Assembly: GCF_000429705.1 (NCBI RefSeq)
Contig: NZ_KE386941.1
Span: forward strand, 620,001 to 684,000
Source of the DNA: Alteribacter aurantiacus DSM 18675
GTDB lineage: Bacteria > Bacillota > Bacilli > Bacillales > Salisediminibacteriaceae
Length of the DNA: 64,000 bases
Direction of reading: 5' to 3'
The stretch's first letter is position 1, and each line of letters opens with the position of its first letter. The notes beneath the pieces are model-generated. The model made no database searches and was not told the DNA's origin. It saw nothing but the letters and a program-made list of their open reading frames with translations. Shown here piece after piece: positions 49,537 through 57,656 of this stretch. The position numbers and the translations under genes were made by a program.

Positions 49537-50427
49537 TTGGACAAGGCACTAAAAGAATATCTTCACTACCTCTTAGTAGAAAAAGGACTTTCTTCAAATA
49601 CGCTTGAGGCATATAAACGAGACATAACGAATTATATACAATACTTAAAAAACGTCGAGCAAATTCAAGATGTTGAAAAGGTTCATAGAACGAATATCGT
49701 ATCTTTTCTTTTCTATTTAAAAGAAAAAGGAAAAGCGGCGACAACCGTTTCACGCCAATTATCGTCATTGCGATCCTTTCATCAATTTATGCTACGTGAA
49801 GGCCTTTCAACTCATGATCCAAGTACACTTATTGACTTACCGAAAGCAGAAAAGCGCCTCCCTAAGGTGCTAAATATGGGTGAAGTGGAGGCTTTGTTAG
49901 ATTCACCTGATTCTACGTCACCATTAGGACTGAGAAACAAAGCCATGTTGGAAATGCTATACGCAACAGGCCTTCGAGTGACAGAGTTATGTTCCATGAC
50001 ACTTTCGGACTTGCATCTACAAATGGGCTTTGTACGTTGTATCGGTAAGGGAAATAAAGAGAGAATCATCCCCCTTGGAAAGACAGCTTCAAATGTCCTT
50101 GAGATGTATTTACGTAAAAGCAGACCTAAGCTGCTAAAAACGCAAAGACATGATGTGTTATTTATTAACCATCATGGAAGACAGATGTCAAGACAAGGGT
50201 TTTGGAAAGTGTTAAAAAGCTTGGCTAAAGATGCGAAAATCGAGAAAGAGTTAACCCCCCATACACTCAGGCATTCGTTTGCTACTCACTTACTTGAAAA
50301 TGGGGCAGATCTTAGAGCTGTGCAGGAAATGCTTGGTCACGCAGATATATCGACGACCCAGATTTATACACATGTTAGTAAAACGAGATTAAGAGATGTA
50401 TATGCAAACTATCACCCTCGAGCATAA
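49537..50427 (+). CDS. xerD: Tyrosine recombinase XerD
   Basis: A 296-residue tyrosine recombinase, exactly the usual XerD length. The N-terminal SAM-like domain is residues 1-90. Catalytic residues are in ATGLRVTEL (first Arg), TPHTLRHSFATHLLENGADL (His-x-x-Arg), MLGHADISTTQIYTHV (His and nucleophile Tyr). With XerC it resolves chromosome dimers at dif. I choose TTG 49537, six nt after AGAGGGGGG; ATG 49507 would overlap yqzK and has no site. Confidence 0.95.
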   Translation: MDKALKEYLHYLLVEKGLSSNTLEAYKRDITNYIQYLKNVEQIQDVEKVHRTNIVSFLFYLKEKGKAATTVSRQLSSLRSFHQFMLREGLSTHDPSTLIDLPKAEKRLPKVLNMGEVEALLDSPDSTSPLGLRNKAMLEMLYATGLRVTELCSMTLSDLHLQMGFVRCIGKGNKERIIPLGKTASNVLEMYLRKSRPKLLKTQRHDVLFINHHGRQMSRQGFWKVLKSLAKDAKIEKELTPHTLRHSFATHLLENGADLRAVQEMLGHADISTTQIYTHVSKTRLRDVYANYHPRA

Positions 50428-50560
50428 AAGATCTTGAGGGAATGGTTTGTTCATTTGAGACGTCTGACTTCTGACCTGCCTTTTTTGTTACTATAGTTTA
50501 TACTTGTAATGGGTAAAGTACATAAAGGTATTCTGAAACAGATAGAGGAGGAATTAGGAA

Positions 50561-51745
50561 ATGGAAAGTAAGCGCTTCAAACGTATTTTTGTTATTGTTA
50601 TGGATTCAGTAGGCATTGGTGAAGCACCCGATGCAGCAAAATTTAATGATGAAGGATCTAACACCCTCGGTCATATTGCTGAAAAAATGAACGGGCTTAA
50701 AATGCCTAACATGGCTGAACTCGGATTATCTAATATTAGAGAAGTTGAAGGAATTGAAAAGGCATCCAAGCCAAAGGCCCATTTCGGATTAATGGAGGAG
50801 GCATCAAACGGGAAAGACACGATGACAGGTCACTGGGAGATTATGGGGTTGCGTATTGATCAACCATTCCGCACGTTTCCTGACGGATTTCCTGATGAGC
50901 TAATTCAGGAACTTGAAGATAAGACCGGGCGTAAAATTGTCGGCAATAAACCGGCTTCAGGTACGGAAATCCTTGATGAATTAGGTGAACATCACCTAAA
51001 TACGGGGGATCTTATTGTTTACACGTCTGCAGATTCCGTATTACAAATCGCAGCACACGAAGAGATTGTGCCGATTGAGGAGCTTTATCGGATTTGCAAA
51101 ATTGCTCGTGAACTAACGCTTGATGAGAAATATATGGTTGGAAGAATCATTGCCAGACCATTCCTTGGGTCTAAAGGACAATGGGAACGTACATCCAATC
51201 GTCACGACTACGCATTAAAACCTTTCGGTAGAACGGTAATGAATGAGTTGAAAGATGATGGGTATGACTCCATTGCCATTGGTAAGATCTCGGACATTTA
51301 TGATGGTGAAGGGATTACTGAATCCTTAAGAACGACTTCCAATATGGATGGAATGGACAAGCTCGTTCAAACGACCAAAATGGATTTTAGGGGTATCAGC
51401 TTTTTGAATTTGGTGGACTTTGATGCGAAATTCGGCCATAGACGAGATCCAATCGGATACGGAAAAGCGTTGGAAGAGTACGACGAGCGCTTACCTGAGG
51501 TGCTCGCAGAACTAAAGGATGACGATTTATTAATCATCACTGCAGATCATGGAAACGACCCTTGCCACCCTGGTACGGATCATACTAGAGAGTATGTACC
51601 GCTTCTTTGTTACAACAAAACGTTTGCAGAAGGAAAGAGACTAGAAGACAGGAAGACATTTGCAGACGTAGGAGCTACGATTGCAGATAATTTCCAAGTT
51701 AAGATGCCGGAGCATGGTATTAGCTTTCTTAAGGATCTGAAGTAA
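50561..51745 (+). CDS. deoB: Phosphopentomutase DeoB/Drm
   Basis: A 394-residue alkaline-phosphatase-fold mutase that interconverts ribose or deoxyribose 1- and 5-phosphates. Metal ligands are in VIVMDSVGIGEAPDA (Asp), NDEGSNTLGH (nucleophile Thr near residue 85 is in GKDTMTGHWE), DFDAKFGHRRDP and ITADHGNDPCHPGTDHTRE. GAGGAGG lies before the ATG. With the downstream purine and pyrimidine nucleoside phosphorylases it forms a nucleoside salvage cluster (drm-pupG order as in B. subtilis). Confidence 0.95.
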   Translation: MESKRFKRIFVIVMDSVGIGEAPDAAKFNDEGSNTLGHIAEKMNGLKMPNMAELGLSNIREVEGIEKASKPKAHFGLMEEASNGKDTMTGHWEIMGLRIDQPFRTFPDGFPDELIQELEDKTGRKIVGNKPASGTEILDELGEHHLNTGDLIVYTSADSVLQIAAHEEIVPIEELYRICKIARELTLDEKYMVGRIIARPFLGSKGQWERTSNRHDYALKPFGRTVMNELKDDGYDSIAIGKISDIYDGEGITESLRTTSNMDGMDKLVQTTKMDFRGISFLNLVDFDAKFGHRRDPIGYGKALEEYDERLPEVLAELKDDDLLIITADHGNDPCHPGTDHTREYVPLLCYNKTFAEGKRLEDRKTFADVGATIADNFQVKMPEHGISFLKDLK

Positions 51746-51951
51746 AACTGATTGAGGATAAAGGGGCGCTTTTTTGATCAACCCCAATCAAAAAACAAGG
51801 GTATACCCCTTATTCAGGAAACGTAATTTTACGTGAAGTACCGTGTCCTTATGTTATGCGTATCGGATGGGGTGAAGTGTAGCTTTATAAACTGACGCGA
51901 GTGGCTACTCATGAAAAACAATATAAATCAAACAAGAGAGGGATCATCATT

Positions 51952-52761
51952 ATGACAGCACTTACTGAAGCTAAACAATTTATTGAAAGCAAACTCAATT
52001 CAACACCTCAAATCGGCCTCATTTTAGGTTCAGGATTAGGGGTTCTTGCAGATGAAATTGAACAAGCAGTAACCATACCTTATAGTGACATTCCTGGTTT
52101 CCCAACCTCGACTGTTGCTGGTCACAAAGGCCAGCTGGTAATTGGAACATTGAATGGAAAAAGTGTCGTCGCTATGCAAGGCCGTTTTCATTATTATGAA
52201 GGCTATGACATGAGCCTTGTGACGCTACCAGTGCGTGTAATGAAAGCGATCGGTGTAACAGATTTAATCGTTACAAATGCAGCAGGAGGGGTAAATGAAT
52301 CCTTTGAGCCGGGGGATCTAATGTTAATTGAAGACCATATTAACAACTTTGGGACGAATCCATTGATTGGACCGAATGAAGAGGAAATGGGTCCACGATT
52401 CCCGGATATGAGCGAAGCGTACACGAAATCCCACTTCGAATTGGCTAAACGTACAGCGAATGAGCTTGGAATTAATGTACAATCCGGTGTGTATGTAGGT
52501 AATACAGGACCATGCTACGAAACACCTGCAGAAGTTCGTATGCTTCGAACGCTAGGTGGGGACGCAGTAGGTATGAGTACAGTACCTGAAGTGATTGTCG
52601 CAAGGCACTGTGGATTGAAAGTACTCGGTATTTCCTGTATCTCCAATATGGCTGCAGGTATCCTTGACCAACCACTTCACCATGATGAAGTGATCGAAAC
52701 GACAGAAAAAGTAAAAGCGAACTTCTTATCACTTGTTAAAGAAATCGCAGGAAAAATGTAG
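51952..52761 (+). CDS. punA: Purine nucleoside phosphorylase
   Basis: A 269-residue trimeric-type purine nucleoside phosphorylase (B. subtilis PupG). Phosphate and ribose sites are in LGSGLGVLADEI, TVAGHKGQLVIG, MQGRFHYYEGYD and TNAAGGVN; the base site is in GPCYETPAEVRM and GMSTVPEVIVARH. It splits guanosine and inosine nucleosides to base and (deoxy)ribose 1-phosphate, which DeoB then converts. I start at ATG 51952 after AGAGAGGG; the frame to 51901 has no site. A 206-nt leader holding a TTTTTTGAT/ATCAAAAAA hairpin (51769-51793) separates it from deoB. Confidence 0.93.
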   Translation: MTALTEAKQFIESKLNSTPQIGLILGSGLGVLADEIEQAVTIPYSDIPGFPTSTVAGHKGQLVIGTLNGKSVVAMQGRFHYYEGYDMSLVTLPVRVMKAIGVTDLIVTNAAGGVNESFEPGDLMLIEDHINNFGTNPLIGPNEEEMGPRFPDMSEAYTKSHFELAKRTANELGINVQSGVYVGNTGPCYETPAEVRMLRTLGGDAVGMSTVPEVIVARHCGLKVLGISCISNMAAGILDQPLHHDEVIETTEKVKANFLSLVKEIAGKM

Positions 52762-52772
52762 CTCTTCAAATA

Positions 52773-52814
52773 AAGGCACTGAAAAAGGTTAAACTTTACC
52801 TTTTTCAATGCCTT
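52773..52814 (+). repeat. Leader hairpin, copy 3 of a three-copy family
   Basis: AAGGCACTGAAAAAGGT pairs with ACCTTTTTCAATGCCTT (one G-U) around TAAACTTT. The right arm ends 26 nt before the pdp ATG. The inner AAAGGT...ACTTTACCTTT also resembles the arms of the 19677-19839 element. Confidence 0.72.
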
Positions 52815-52840
52815 AGTATCTTAAGGATGGTGTCTTAGTT

Positions 52841-54142
52841 ATGAGAATGGTTGATTTAATAGAAAAGAAACGAAACGGTGACGTTCTTTCCAAAGAAGAA
52901 ATCGAGTTTATTATTGACGGGTATACAAAAGACGAGATTCCTGATTATCAAATGAGTGCATGGTCGATGGCTGTCTATTTCCAAGGCATGACGGATGAAG
53001 AGAGCGCGTATTTAACAAATGCGATTGTTCATTCAGGTGACACCATTGACTTATCACCGATTGAAGGTGTTAAAGTCGACAAACATAGTACTGGAGGGGT
53101 GGGAGACACAACAACTCTTGTGTTAGCTCCTCTTGTAGCTAGTGTTGGTGTACCTGTGGCTAAAATGAGTGGTCGTGGTCTGGGACACACAGGCGGAACG
53201 ATTGATAAACTCGAAGCCATTCCAGGGTTTAGTGTAGAAATTACAAACGATACGTTTATTGACTTGGTGAATCGAAATAAAGTTGCTGTGATTGGGCAGA
53301 CGGCTGATCTGACACCTGCGGATAAGAAGCTATACTCTCTTCGTGATGTTACGGCCACAGTAAACTCGATCCCGCTCATTGCTAGCTCCATTATGAGTAA
53401 AAAACTTGCATCTGGTGCAGACGCGATCGTATTAGATGTAAAAACAGGGTCTGGAGCCTTTATGAAAGACCTTGACGATGCGAAAGAGTTGGCTAGAACG
53501 ATGGTTAAAATCGGGAATGACTTGGGACGTAAAACGTCTGCTGTCATCTCGGATATGAGTCAGCCGCTGGGCAAGGCAATCGGAAATGCTTTGGAAGTAG
53601 AAGAAGCGATTCTGACATTAAGAGGAGAGGGGCCAAGTGATTTAACAGACCTTTGCATAACATTGGGAAGTCACATGGTAGTCTTGTCAGGAAAAGCAGA
53701 TAATCACGAAAAAGCGAAAGAGATGTTGCAACAAGCCATTAATGATGGTTCGGCATTGGAGCACTTCAAACTTTTTGCTAAATCTCAAAACGGTGATCCT
53801 GATGTGATTGCAAATCCTGAAAACCTTCCGAAAGCGTCATTTACATTTGATGTAAAAGCCAAACAGTCCGGTTTTGTATCCAACATCATTGCCGATAAAA
53901 TTGGGACTGCAGCTATGATTTTAGGTGCTGGACGGGCAACGAAATCGTCTGAAATTGATCTCGCCGTAGGATTGATCCTTAACAAGAAAGTCGGGGACCA
54001 AGTTGAAGAGGGTGAAACGTTGGTAACAATTCACTCAAATCAAGAAGATGTTAAAGAATGCATGGATCGCATTTATGAATCCTATGACATCAGCAATAAT
54101 AAAGTAGCAGCCCCATCACTTGTTTATGATGTGATCAAGTAA
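52841..54142 (+). CDS. pdp: Pyrimidine-nucleoside phosphorylase
   Basis: A 433-residue thymidine/uridine phosphorylase. The phosphate site is KHSTGGVGDTTTLVLAP, the base site SGRGLGHTGGTIDKLEAIPG, and the C-terminal domain starts KAKQSGFVSNI. Length is as B. subtilis Pdp. It cleaves thymidine, deoxyuridine and uridine to base and sugar 1-phosphate. In B. subtilis pdp is in the dra-nupC-pdp operon, so its insertion between pupG and dacF is a local rearrangement. AAGGATGG precedes the ATG, and a repeat hairpin lies in the gap after punA. Confidence 0.95.
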   Translation: MRMVDLIEKKRNGDVLSKEEIEFIIDGYTKDEIPDYQMSAWSMAVYFQGMTDEESAYLTNAIVHSGDTIDLSPIEGVKVDKHSTGGVGDTTTLVLAPLVASVGVPVAKMSGRGLGHTGGTIDKLEAIPGFSVEITNDTFIDLVNRNKVAVIGQTADLTPADKKLYSLRDVTATVNSIPLIASSIMSKKLASGADAIVLDVKTGSGAFMKDLDDAKELARTMVKIGNDLGRKTSAVISDMSQPLGKAIGNALEVEEAILTLRGEGPSDLTDLCITLGSHMVVLSGKADNHEKAKEMLQQAINDGSALEHFKLFAKSQNGDPDVIANPENLPKASFTFDVKAKQSGFVSNIIADKIGTAAMILGAGRATKSSEIDLAVGLILNKKVGDQVEEGETLVTIHSNQEDVKECMDRIYESYDISNNKVAAPSLVYDVIK

Positions 54143-54177
54143 GAGAATGCTAACAGTCGTTCTACTATAAAAAAAGA

Positions 54178-54304
54178 GAGGCTGGGACATAAGTGTGTTT
54201 ATGATTGGAAATCCTAACAAAGGTATGCGGTGGAACTATGCCGCTCTGCTAGCGAATTGTTCGGATTCTACTTTAAACACTTACTATATGTCTCAGCCTT
54301 TCTT
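54178..54304 (+). repeat. Dispersed intergenic inverted-repeat element
   Basis: The outer arms AGGCTGGGACATA and TATGTCTCAGCCT, then AGTGTGTTTA and TAAACACTT, pair across about 125 nt. A small inner hairpin (GCGG...CCGC) and CGAATTGTTCGGATTCTACTTT lie between. A degenerate copy in the opposite sense is at 12688-12795. The stretch 54143-54661 holds this element, a small reverse ORF and the dacF promoter. Confidence 0.7.
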
Positions 54305-54366
54305 TATGTTGTTTAGCGTTTATGAATCACTTAGTAAACCCTCTAGCTCCAGCTCCATCAAAAAAC

Positions 54367-54537
54367 CTATCTTAACCTTCGCCATTCATTATCTTTCCAC
54401 ATTCTTTCTATCCAAATATCAATCTCTAGGAGGCCATGTTCGTTCTTAAGTGGCACTCTTAAAATCCAATGACACTCCTTCTTAGCTTCGTGTTTACGAA
54501 ACGAAAAAACCACCACATTTCCAATAACGAAAATCAC
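54367..54537 (-). CDS. Possible small protein of 56 residues
   Basis: A GTG at 54537 preceded on the minus strand by AGGAG with 8-nt spacing opens a 56-residue frame. It starts MIFVIGNVVVFSF, then a basic segment with HEAKKECHWILRVPLKNEH, and ends LLEIDIWIERMWKDNEWRRL then R. The alternation and amphipathic end look protein-like, but I do not recognise a family and it may be a remnant. It lies divergent to dacF, whose sigma-F promoter starts 28 nt beyond its start codon. Confidence 0.42.
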   Translation of the reverse strand: MIFVIGNVVVFSFRKHEAKKECHWILRVPLKNEHGLLEIDIWIERMWKDNEWRRLR

Positions 54538-54564
54538 CCATCATTCTCCTATAAAAAGAGCATG

Positions 54565-54592
54565 GTATAAACAAGAATAACCGGGGCAAAAT
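54565..54592 (+). promoter_or_regulatory. Sigma-F promoter of dacF
   Basis: GTATA (54565-54569), 15 nt, GGCAAAAT (54585-54592). The sigma-F consensus is GYATA-N15-GGHRARHT, so every defined base fits. It would start transcription about 60 nt before dacF and read into the spoIIA operon. Confidence 0.8.
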
Positions 54593-54661
54593 GGTAAAGA
54601 AATGTGGTGTTTCTTTGTGCAGAACTAGGAGCGCCCTGATACATAATGGAGGGATAATATA

Positions 54662-55834
54662 ATGAAGCCATACTCAAAGCTTTTACTAGTGTTTTCTGTT
54701 TTGATGATTCTCGCGATGACAATTTATACTCCTGTACATGCACAAGAAAGCGGAGCAAAGCTTGCGGAAGATGCGAGCTCTGCTATTTTAATTGAACGAG
54801 ACACAGGAGAGATCATGTTTGAAAAAAATAGCAATGAACAGCTGCCACCGGCATCAATGACGAAAATTATGACTATGCTCCTCATCATGGAAGCAGTTGA
54901 TAATGGAAAAATCACATTGGATGAGAAAGTGCGTACCAGCGAGCGAGCAGCCTCCATGGGGGGTTCTCAAATCTTTCTTGAGCCTGGTGAAGAGATGACT
55001 GTTGATGAAATGCTAAAAGGGATTGCCATTGCCTCTGGGAATGACGCTTCTGTAGCTATGGCTGAACATTTAGCTGGAACGGAAGATGAATTTGTGAACA
55101 TGATGAATGCCAAAGCAAAAGAATTGGGCCTTAAAGATACAAACTTCTTAAACTCAAACGGATTACCAGAAGCAAACCATTATACGACTGCCCACGATAT
55201 GGCGATGATGGCAAGAGAACTTCTTAAGTACGAGAATATTACGGATTATACAAGCCTGTATGAAGACTACTTGAGAGCGGATAGTGATAAAAAGTTTTGG
55301 CTAGTAAATACAAACAAACTCGTTAAATTCTATCCTGGTGTTGATGGGTTGAAAACAGGATTTACAAGAGAAGCGAAATACTGCCTAACAGCTACAGCCA
55401 ATAAAAAAGATATGCGTGTGATTGCAGTGGTGATGGGAGCCTCTACACCTAAAGAACGTAACCGGCAAATTACTGAAATGCTCGATTATGCATACAGCCA
55501 GTACCAAGTCCATAAGCAGTATGACAGAGGTACTGTGATTGACCAAGTGAAAGTAAACAAGGGATCGAAGAGCAAAGTGGATGCTGCGACAGCTGAAAAT
55601 GTATCCATGCTTACTAAGAAAGGCCAATCTCTAGATGGAGCGACAGAAGAAGTGTCATGGAATAAAGATGTAAAAGCCCCGTTAAAAGAAGGGGACACAG
55701 TCGGGAAACTTACGGTTAAGTTGGATGGTAAGACCTTGTCTGAAGTATCCCTCGTTTTGACGGAAGATGTGGACGAAGCATCTTTGTGGCAGTTCATTAA
55801 GAGAACATCGTCTATTCTAGTCGGGAAAAAATAG
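54662..55834 (+). CDS. dacF: D-alanyl-D-alanine carboxypeptidase DacF
   Basis: A 390-residue penicillin-binding protein of the S11 family. The signal peptide is about residues 1-28 (cleavage near PVHAQE). Active-site motifs: PASMTKIMTM (Ser-x-x-Lys), IASGNDASVAMAE (Ser-Gly-Asn) and GLKTGFTREA (Lys-Thr-Gly). A C-terminal beta domain and an amphipathic end (LWQFIKRTSSILVG) attach it to the membrane. In the forespore it trims cross-links of cortex peptidoglycan. Its place directly before spoIIAA is conserved; ATGGAGG precedes the ATG. Confidence 0.94.
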   Translation: MKPYSKLLLVFSVLMILAMTIYTPVHAQESGAKLAEDASSAILIERDTGEIMFEKNSNEQLPPASMTKIMTMLLIMEAVDNGKITLDEKVRTSERAASMGGSQIFLEPGEEMTVDEMLKGIAIASGNDASVAMAEHLAGTEDEFVNMMNAKAKELGLKDTNFLNSNGLPEANHYTTAHDMAMMARELLKYENITDYTSLYEDYLRADSDKKFWLVNTNKLVKFYPGVDGLKTGFTREAKYCLTATANKKDMRVIAVVMGASTPKERNRQITEMLDYAYSQYQVHKQYDRGTVIDQVKVNKGSKSKVDAATAENVSMLTKKGQSLDGATEEVSWNKDVKAPLKEGDTVGKLTVKLDGKTLSEVSLVLTEDVDEASLWQFIKRTSSILVGKK

Positions 55835-55862
55835 TCACCTTTGGTCGTTCGGTTATTTACTT

Positions 55863-55920
55863 TGACGAAACTACACTAGTTTTGTATCGGTGAAGGATAA
55901 CGAGTGATCTAAGGCGAAAT
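55863..55920 (+). promoter_or_regulatory. Spo0A box and sigma-H promoter of the spoIIA operon
   Basis: TGACGAA (55863-55869) fits the 0A box TGNCGAA. Downstream, AAGGATAA (55893-55900) and GCGAAAT (55914-55920) fit the sigma-H elements RNAGGAWWW and RNNGAAT apart from one extra A. The spoIIAA start is about 75 nt further on. This is the arrangement expected of spoIIA. Confidence 0.68.
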
Positions 55921-55993
55921 TCCCTTTACGTGTATTCCGAAGAACAGCCTTAGAGCGGAATTCATAAACCTTAAGGCAAGGAGTGAAGGGGCA

Positions 55994-56347
55994 GTGAGTT
56001 TACTAATTGATTTAGAAAAAAAGGAAAATGTTCTCTGTGTTCGATTGGAAGGTGAACTTGATCATCACACAGCAAAGAAACTTCGTGAACGTGTCGACCA
56101 GGCGATGACAGAGCATCATCTAACACATATGCTACTAAATTTAGAGCAGTTAACGTTTATGGACAGTTCCGGTCTTGGCGTGATATTAGGAAGGTATAAG
56201 TTCATTCAAACGCTTGGAGGAGAAATGGTTGTATGCTCGATTTCTCCACAAATTAAACGTCTGTTTGATATGTCAGGGTTATTCAAGATCATTCGCTTGG
56301 AAACAGACGAAGATCGTGCATTATCTATGCTGGGGGTGGCGTCATGA
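55994..56347 (+). CDS. spoIIAA: Anti-sigma-F factor antagonist SpoIIAA
   Basis: A 117-residue STAS-domain protein. Ser58 in LTFMDSSGLGVILGRY is the residue phosphorylated by SpoIIAB; unphosphorylated SpoIIAA frees sigma-F in the forespore. The protein length and register match B. subtilis exactly (Ser58). It starts at GTG 55994 after GAAGGGG and overlaps spoIIAB by 4 nt (ATGA), which keeps the two products in balance. Confidence 0.96.
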   Translation: MSLLIDLEKKENVLCVRLEGELDHHTAKKLRERVDQAMTEHHLTHMLLNLEQLTFMDSSGLGVILGRYKFIQTLGGEMVVCSISPQIKRLFDMSGLFKIIRLETDEDRALSMLGVAS

Positions 56348-56784
56348 GAAATATCATGAAGTTGGCATTTAGTGCAATCAGTGAAAATGAATCTTTTGCA
56401 AGGGTTACGGTTGGAGCTTTTATTGCCAAGCTCGATCCGACCATGGATGAACTGACAGAAATTAAAACCGTTGTCAGTGAAGCTGTAACAAACGCAATTA
56501 TTCATGGCTATCCAAACGAAGGCAATGGCATGGTTAAAATCGAAGCGGAATTAAGTGACGACACGGTACGAATTTTAATTGAAGATGAAGGCGTTGGAAT
56601 GAATAATGTTGAGGAAGCAAGACAGCCTCTTTATACTTCCAAACCTGAGTTAGAAAGAAGCGGAATGGGCTTTACAATTATGGAGAACTTTATGGATGAT
56701 GTGGTAATCCGTTCGGAACCGATGGTCGGTACGACGGTACGTCTCACCAAGCGCCTTTCTAAACAAAAGGCCATGTGTAATTAG
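56344..56784 (+). CDS. spoIIAB: Anti-sigma-F factor and kinase SpoIIAB
   Basis: A 146-residue GHKL-fold serine kinase. The N box is VVSEAVTNAIIHGY (catalytic Glu and Asn), the G1 box IEDEGVGM, and the G2 box ERSGMGFTIMENFMDDV. It binds sigma-F, and phosphorylates SpoIIAA on Ser58. Translationally coupled to spoIIAA, and 9 nt before sigF. Confidence 0.96.
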   Translation: MRNIMKLAFSAISENESFARVTVGAFIAKLDPTMDELTEIKTVVSEAVTNAIIHGYPNEGNGMVKIEAELSDDTVRILIEDEGVGMNNVEEARQPLYTSKPELERSGMGFTIMENFMDDVVIRSEPMVGTTVRLTKRLSKQKAMCN

Positions 56785-56793
56785 GGGTATGTT

Positions 56794-57555
56794 ATGGAAG
56801 TAAATGTAAAGCAAAAGCAGAAGAAAGAGGTGTTTCTGAAGGACGAGGAGCTAAAGCGCTTAATTGCTGAAGCACAAGAGGGAAACCAACAATCAAGAGA
56901 TCGCATCGTAAGTTCCAACACTCGCCTCGTCTGGTCGGTAGTGCAGCGGTTTTTAAACCGGGGTTATGAGCCGGACGATTTGTTCCAAATTGGATGTATC
57001 GGTCTGATAAAATCGGTAGATAAGTTTGACTTGAGTTACGATGTGAAATTTTCGACATATGCTGTTCCTATGATTATTGGTGAAATTCAACGTTTTCTCC
57101 GTGACGACGGGACGGTTAAAGTGAGTCGCTCCATCAAAGAAAGTGCCAATAAAATCCGTAAGATGAAAGAAGAGCTCACAAAGACTCTTGGGCGTGTTCC
57201 AACGGTTAATGAAATTGCAAAGAGTTTGGATATGTCTCCTGAAGATGTGGTTTTTGCACAAGAAGCAAGCAGAAATCTTACATCCATACATGAGACAGTC
57301 TATGAAAACGATGGAGACCCAATCACTCTCTTAGATCAAATCTCTGACCAAAATGAAGGCAAGTGGTTTGATAAAATTGCATTAAAAGATGTCATTGAAA
57401 AGTTGGAAGAGCGGGAAAAACTCATTGTTTACTTGAGGTATTACAAAGATCAAACCCAATCAGAAGTCGCAGAACGTCTTGGTATATCACAAGTACAAGT
57501 ATCAAGGCTTGAGAAGAAAATACTTAAACAATTAAAAGACCAACTGGGTGAGTAG
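56794..57555 (+). CDS. sigF: Sporulation sigma factor F
   Basis: A 253-residue sigma-70 family factor. Region 2 is GYEPDDLFQIGCIGLIKSVD then KFDLSYDVKFSTYAVPMIIG (2.1-2.4); region 3 is GRVPTVNEIAKSLDMSPEDV; region 4 is QTQSEVAERLGISQVQVSRL followed by EKKIL. It directs the early forespore programme, including dacF here. TTAGGGG lies before ATG 56794. Third gene of the dacF-spoIIA operon, followed by a terminator. Confidence 0.97.
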   Translation: MEVNVKQKQKKEVFLKDEELKRLIAEAQEGNQQSRDRIVSSNTRLVWSVVQRFLNRGYEPDDLFQIGCIGLIKSVDKFDLSYDVKFSTYAVPMIIGEIQRFLRDDGTVKVSRSIKESANKIRKMKEELTKTLGRVPTVNEIAKSLDMSPEDVVFAQEASRNLTSIHETVYENDGDPITLLDQISDQNEGKWFDKIALKDVIEKLEEREKLIVYLRYYKDQTQSEVAERLGISQVQVSRLEKKILKQLKDQLGE

Positions 57556-57571
57556 ACCCGGTTGGTTTTTT
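57541..57571 (+). terminator. Terminator of the spoIIA operon
   Basis: CAACTGGGT pairs with ACCCGGTTG, followed by GTTTTTTG. The stem overlaps the last codons of sigF. Confidence 0.85.
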
Positions 57572-57593
57572 GCGTGCGCTCCTTACTCCTTAT

Positions 57594-57623
57594 GCATGAT
57601 GTGTTTCCTTTCAACTCATAATA
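57594..57623 (+). promoter_or_regulatory. Sigma-G promoter of the spoVA operon
   Basis: GCATG (57594-57598), 18 nt, CATAATA (57617-57623). The sigma-G pattern is GHATR-N18-CATXHTA, matched at all fixed positions. spoVAA begins 33 nt downstream. Confidence 0.88.
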
Positions 57624-57656
57624 AAAGGAACAGGCGTGTGAGAAGGGGTGAGGGAA

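Noticed and set aside
49537..50427. Integrase of a mobile element
   Set aside because: Length, position after fur/yqzK and motifs match housekeeping XerD.
54195..54449. An 84-codon forward ORF between pdp and dacF
   Set aside because: Its first third is the dispersed inverted-repeat element and the rest is antisense to a better small ORF; no ribosome binding site.
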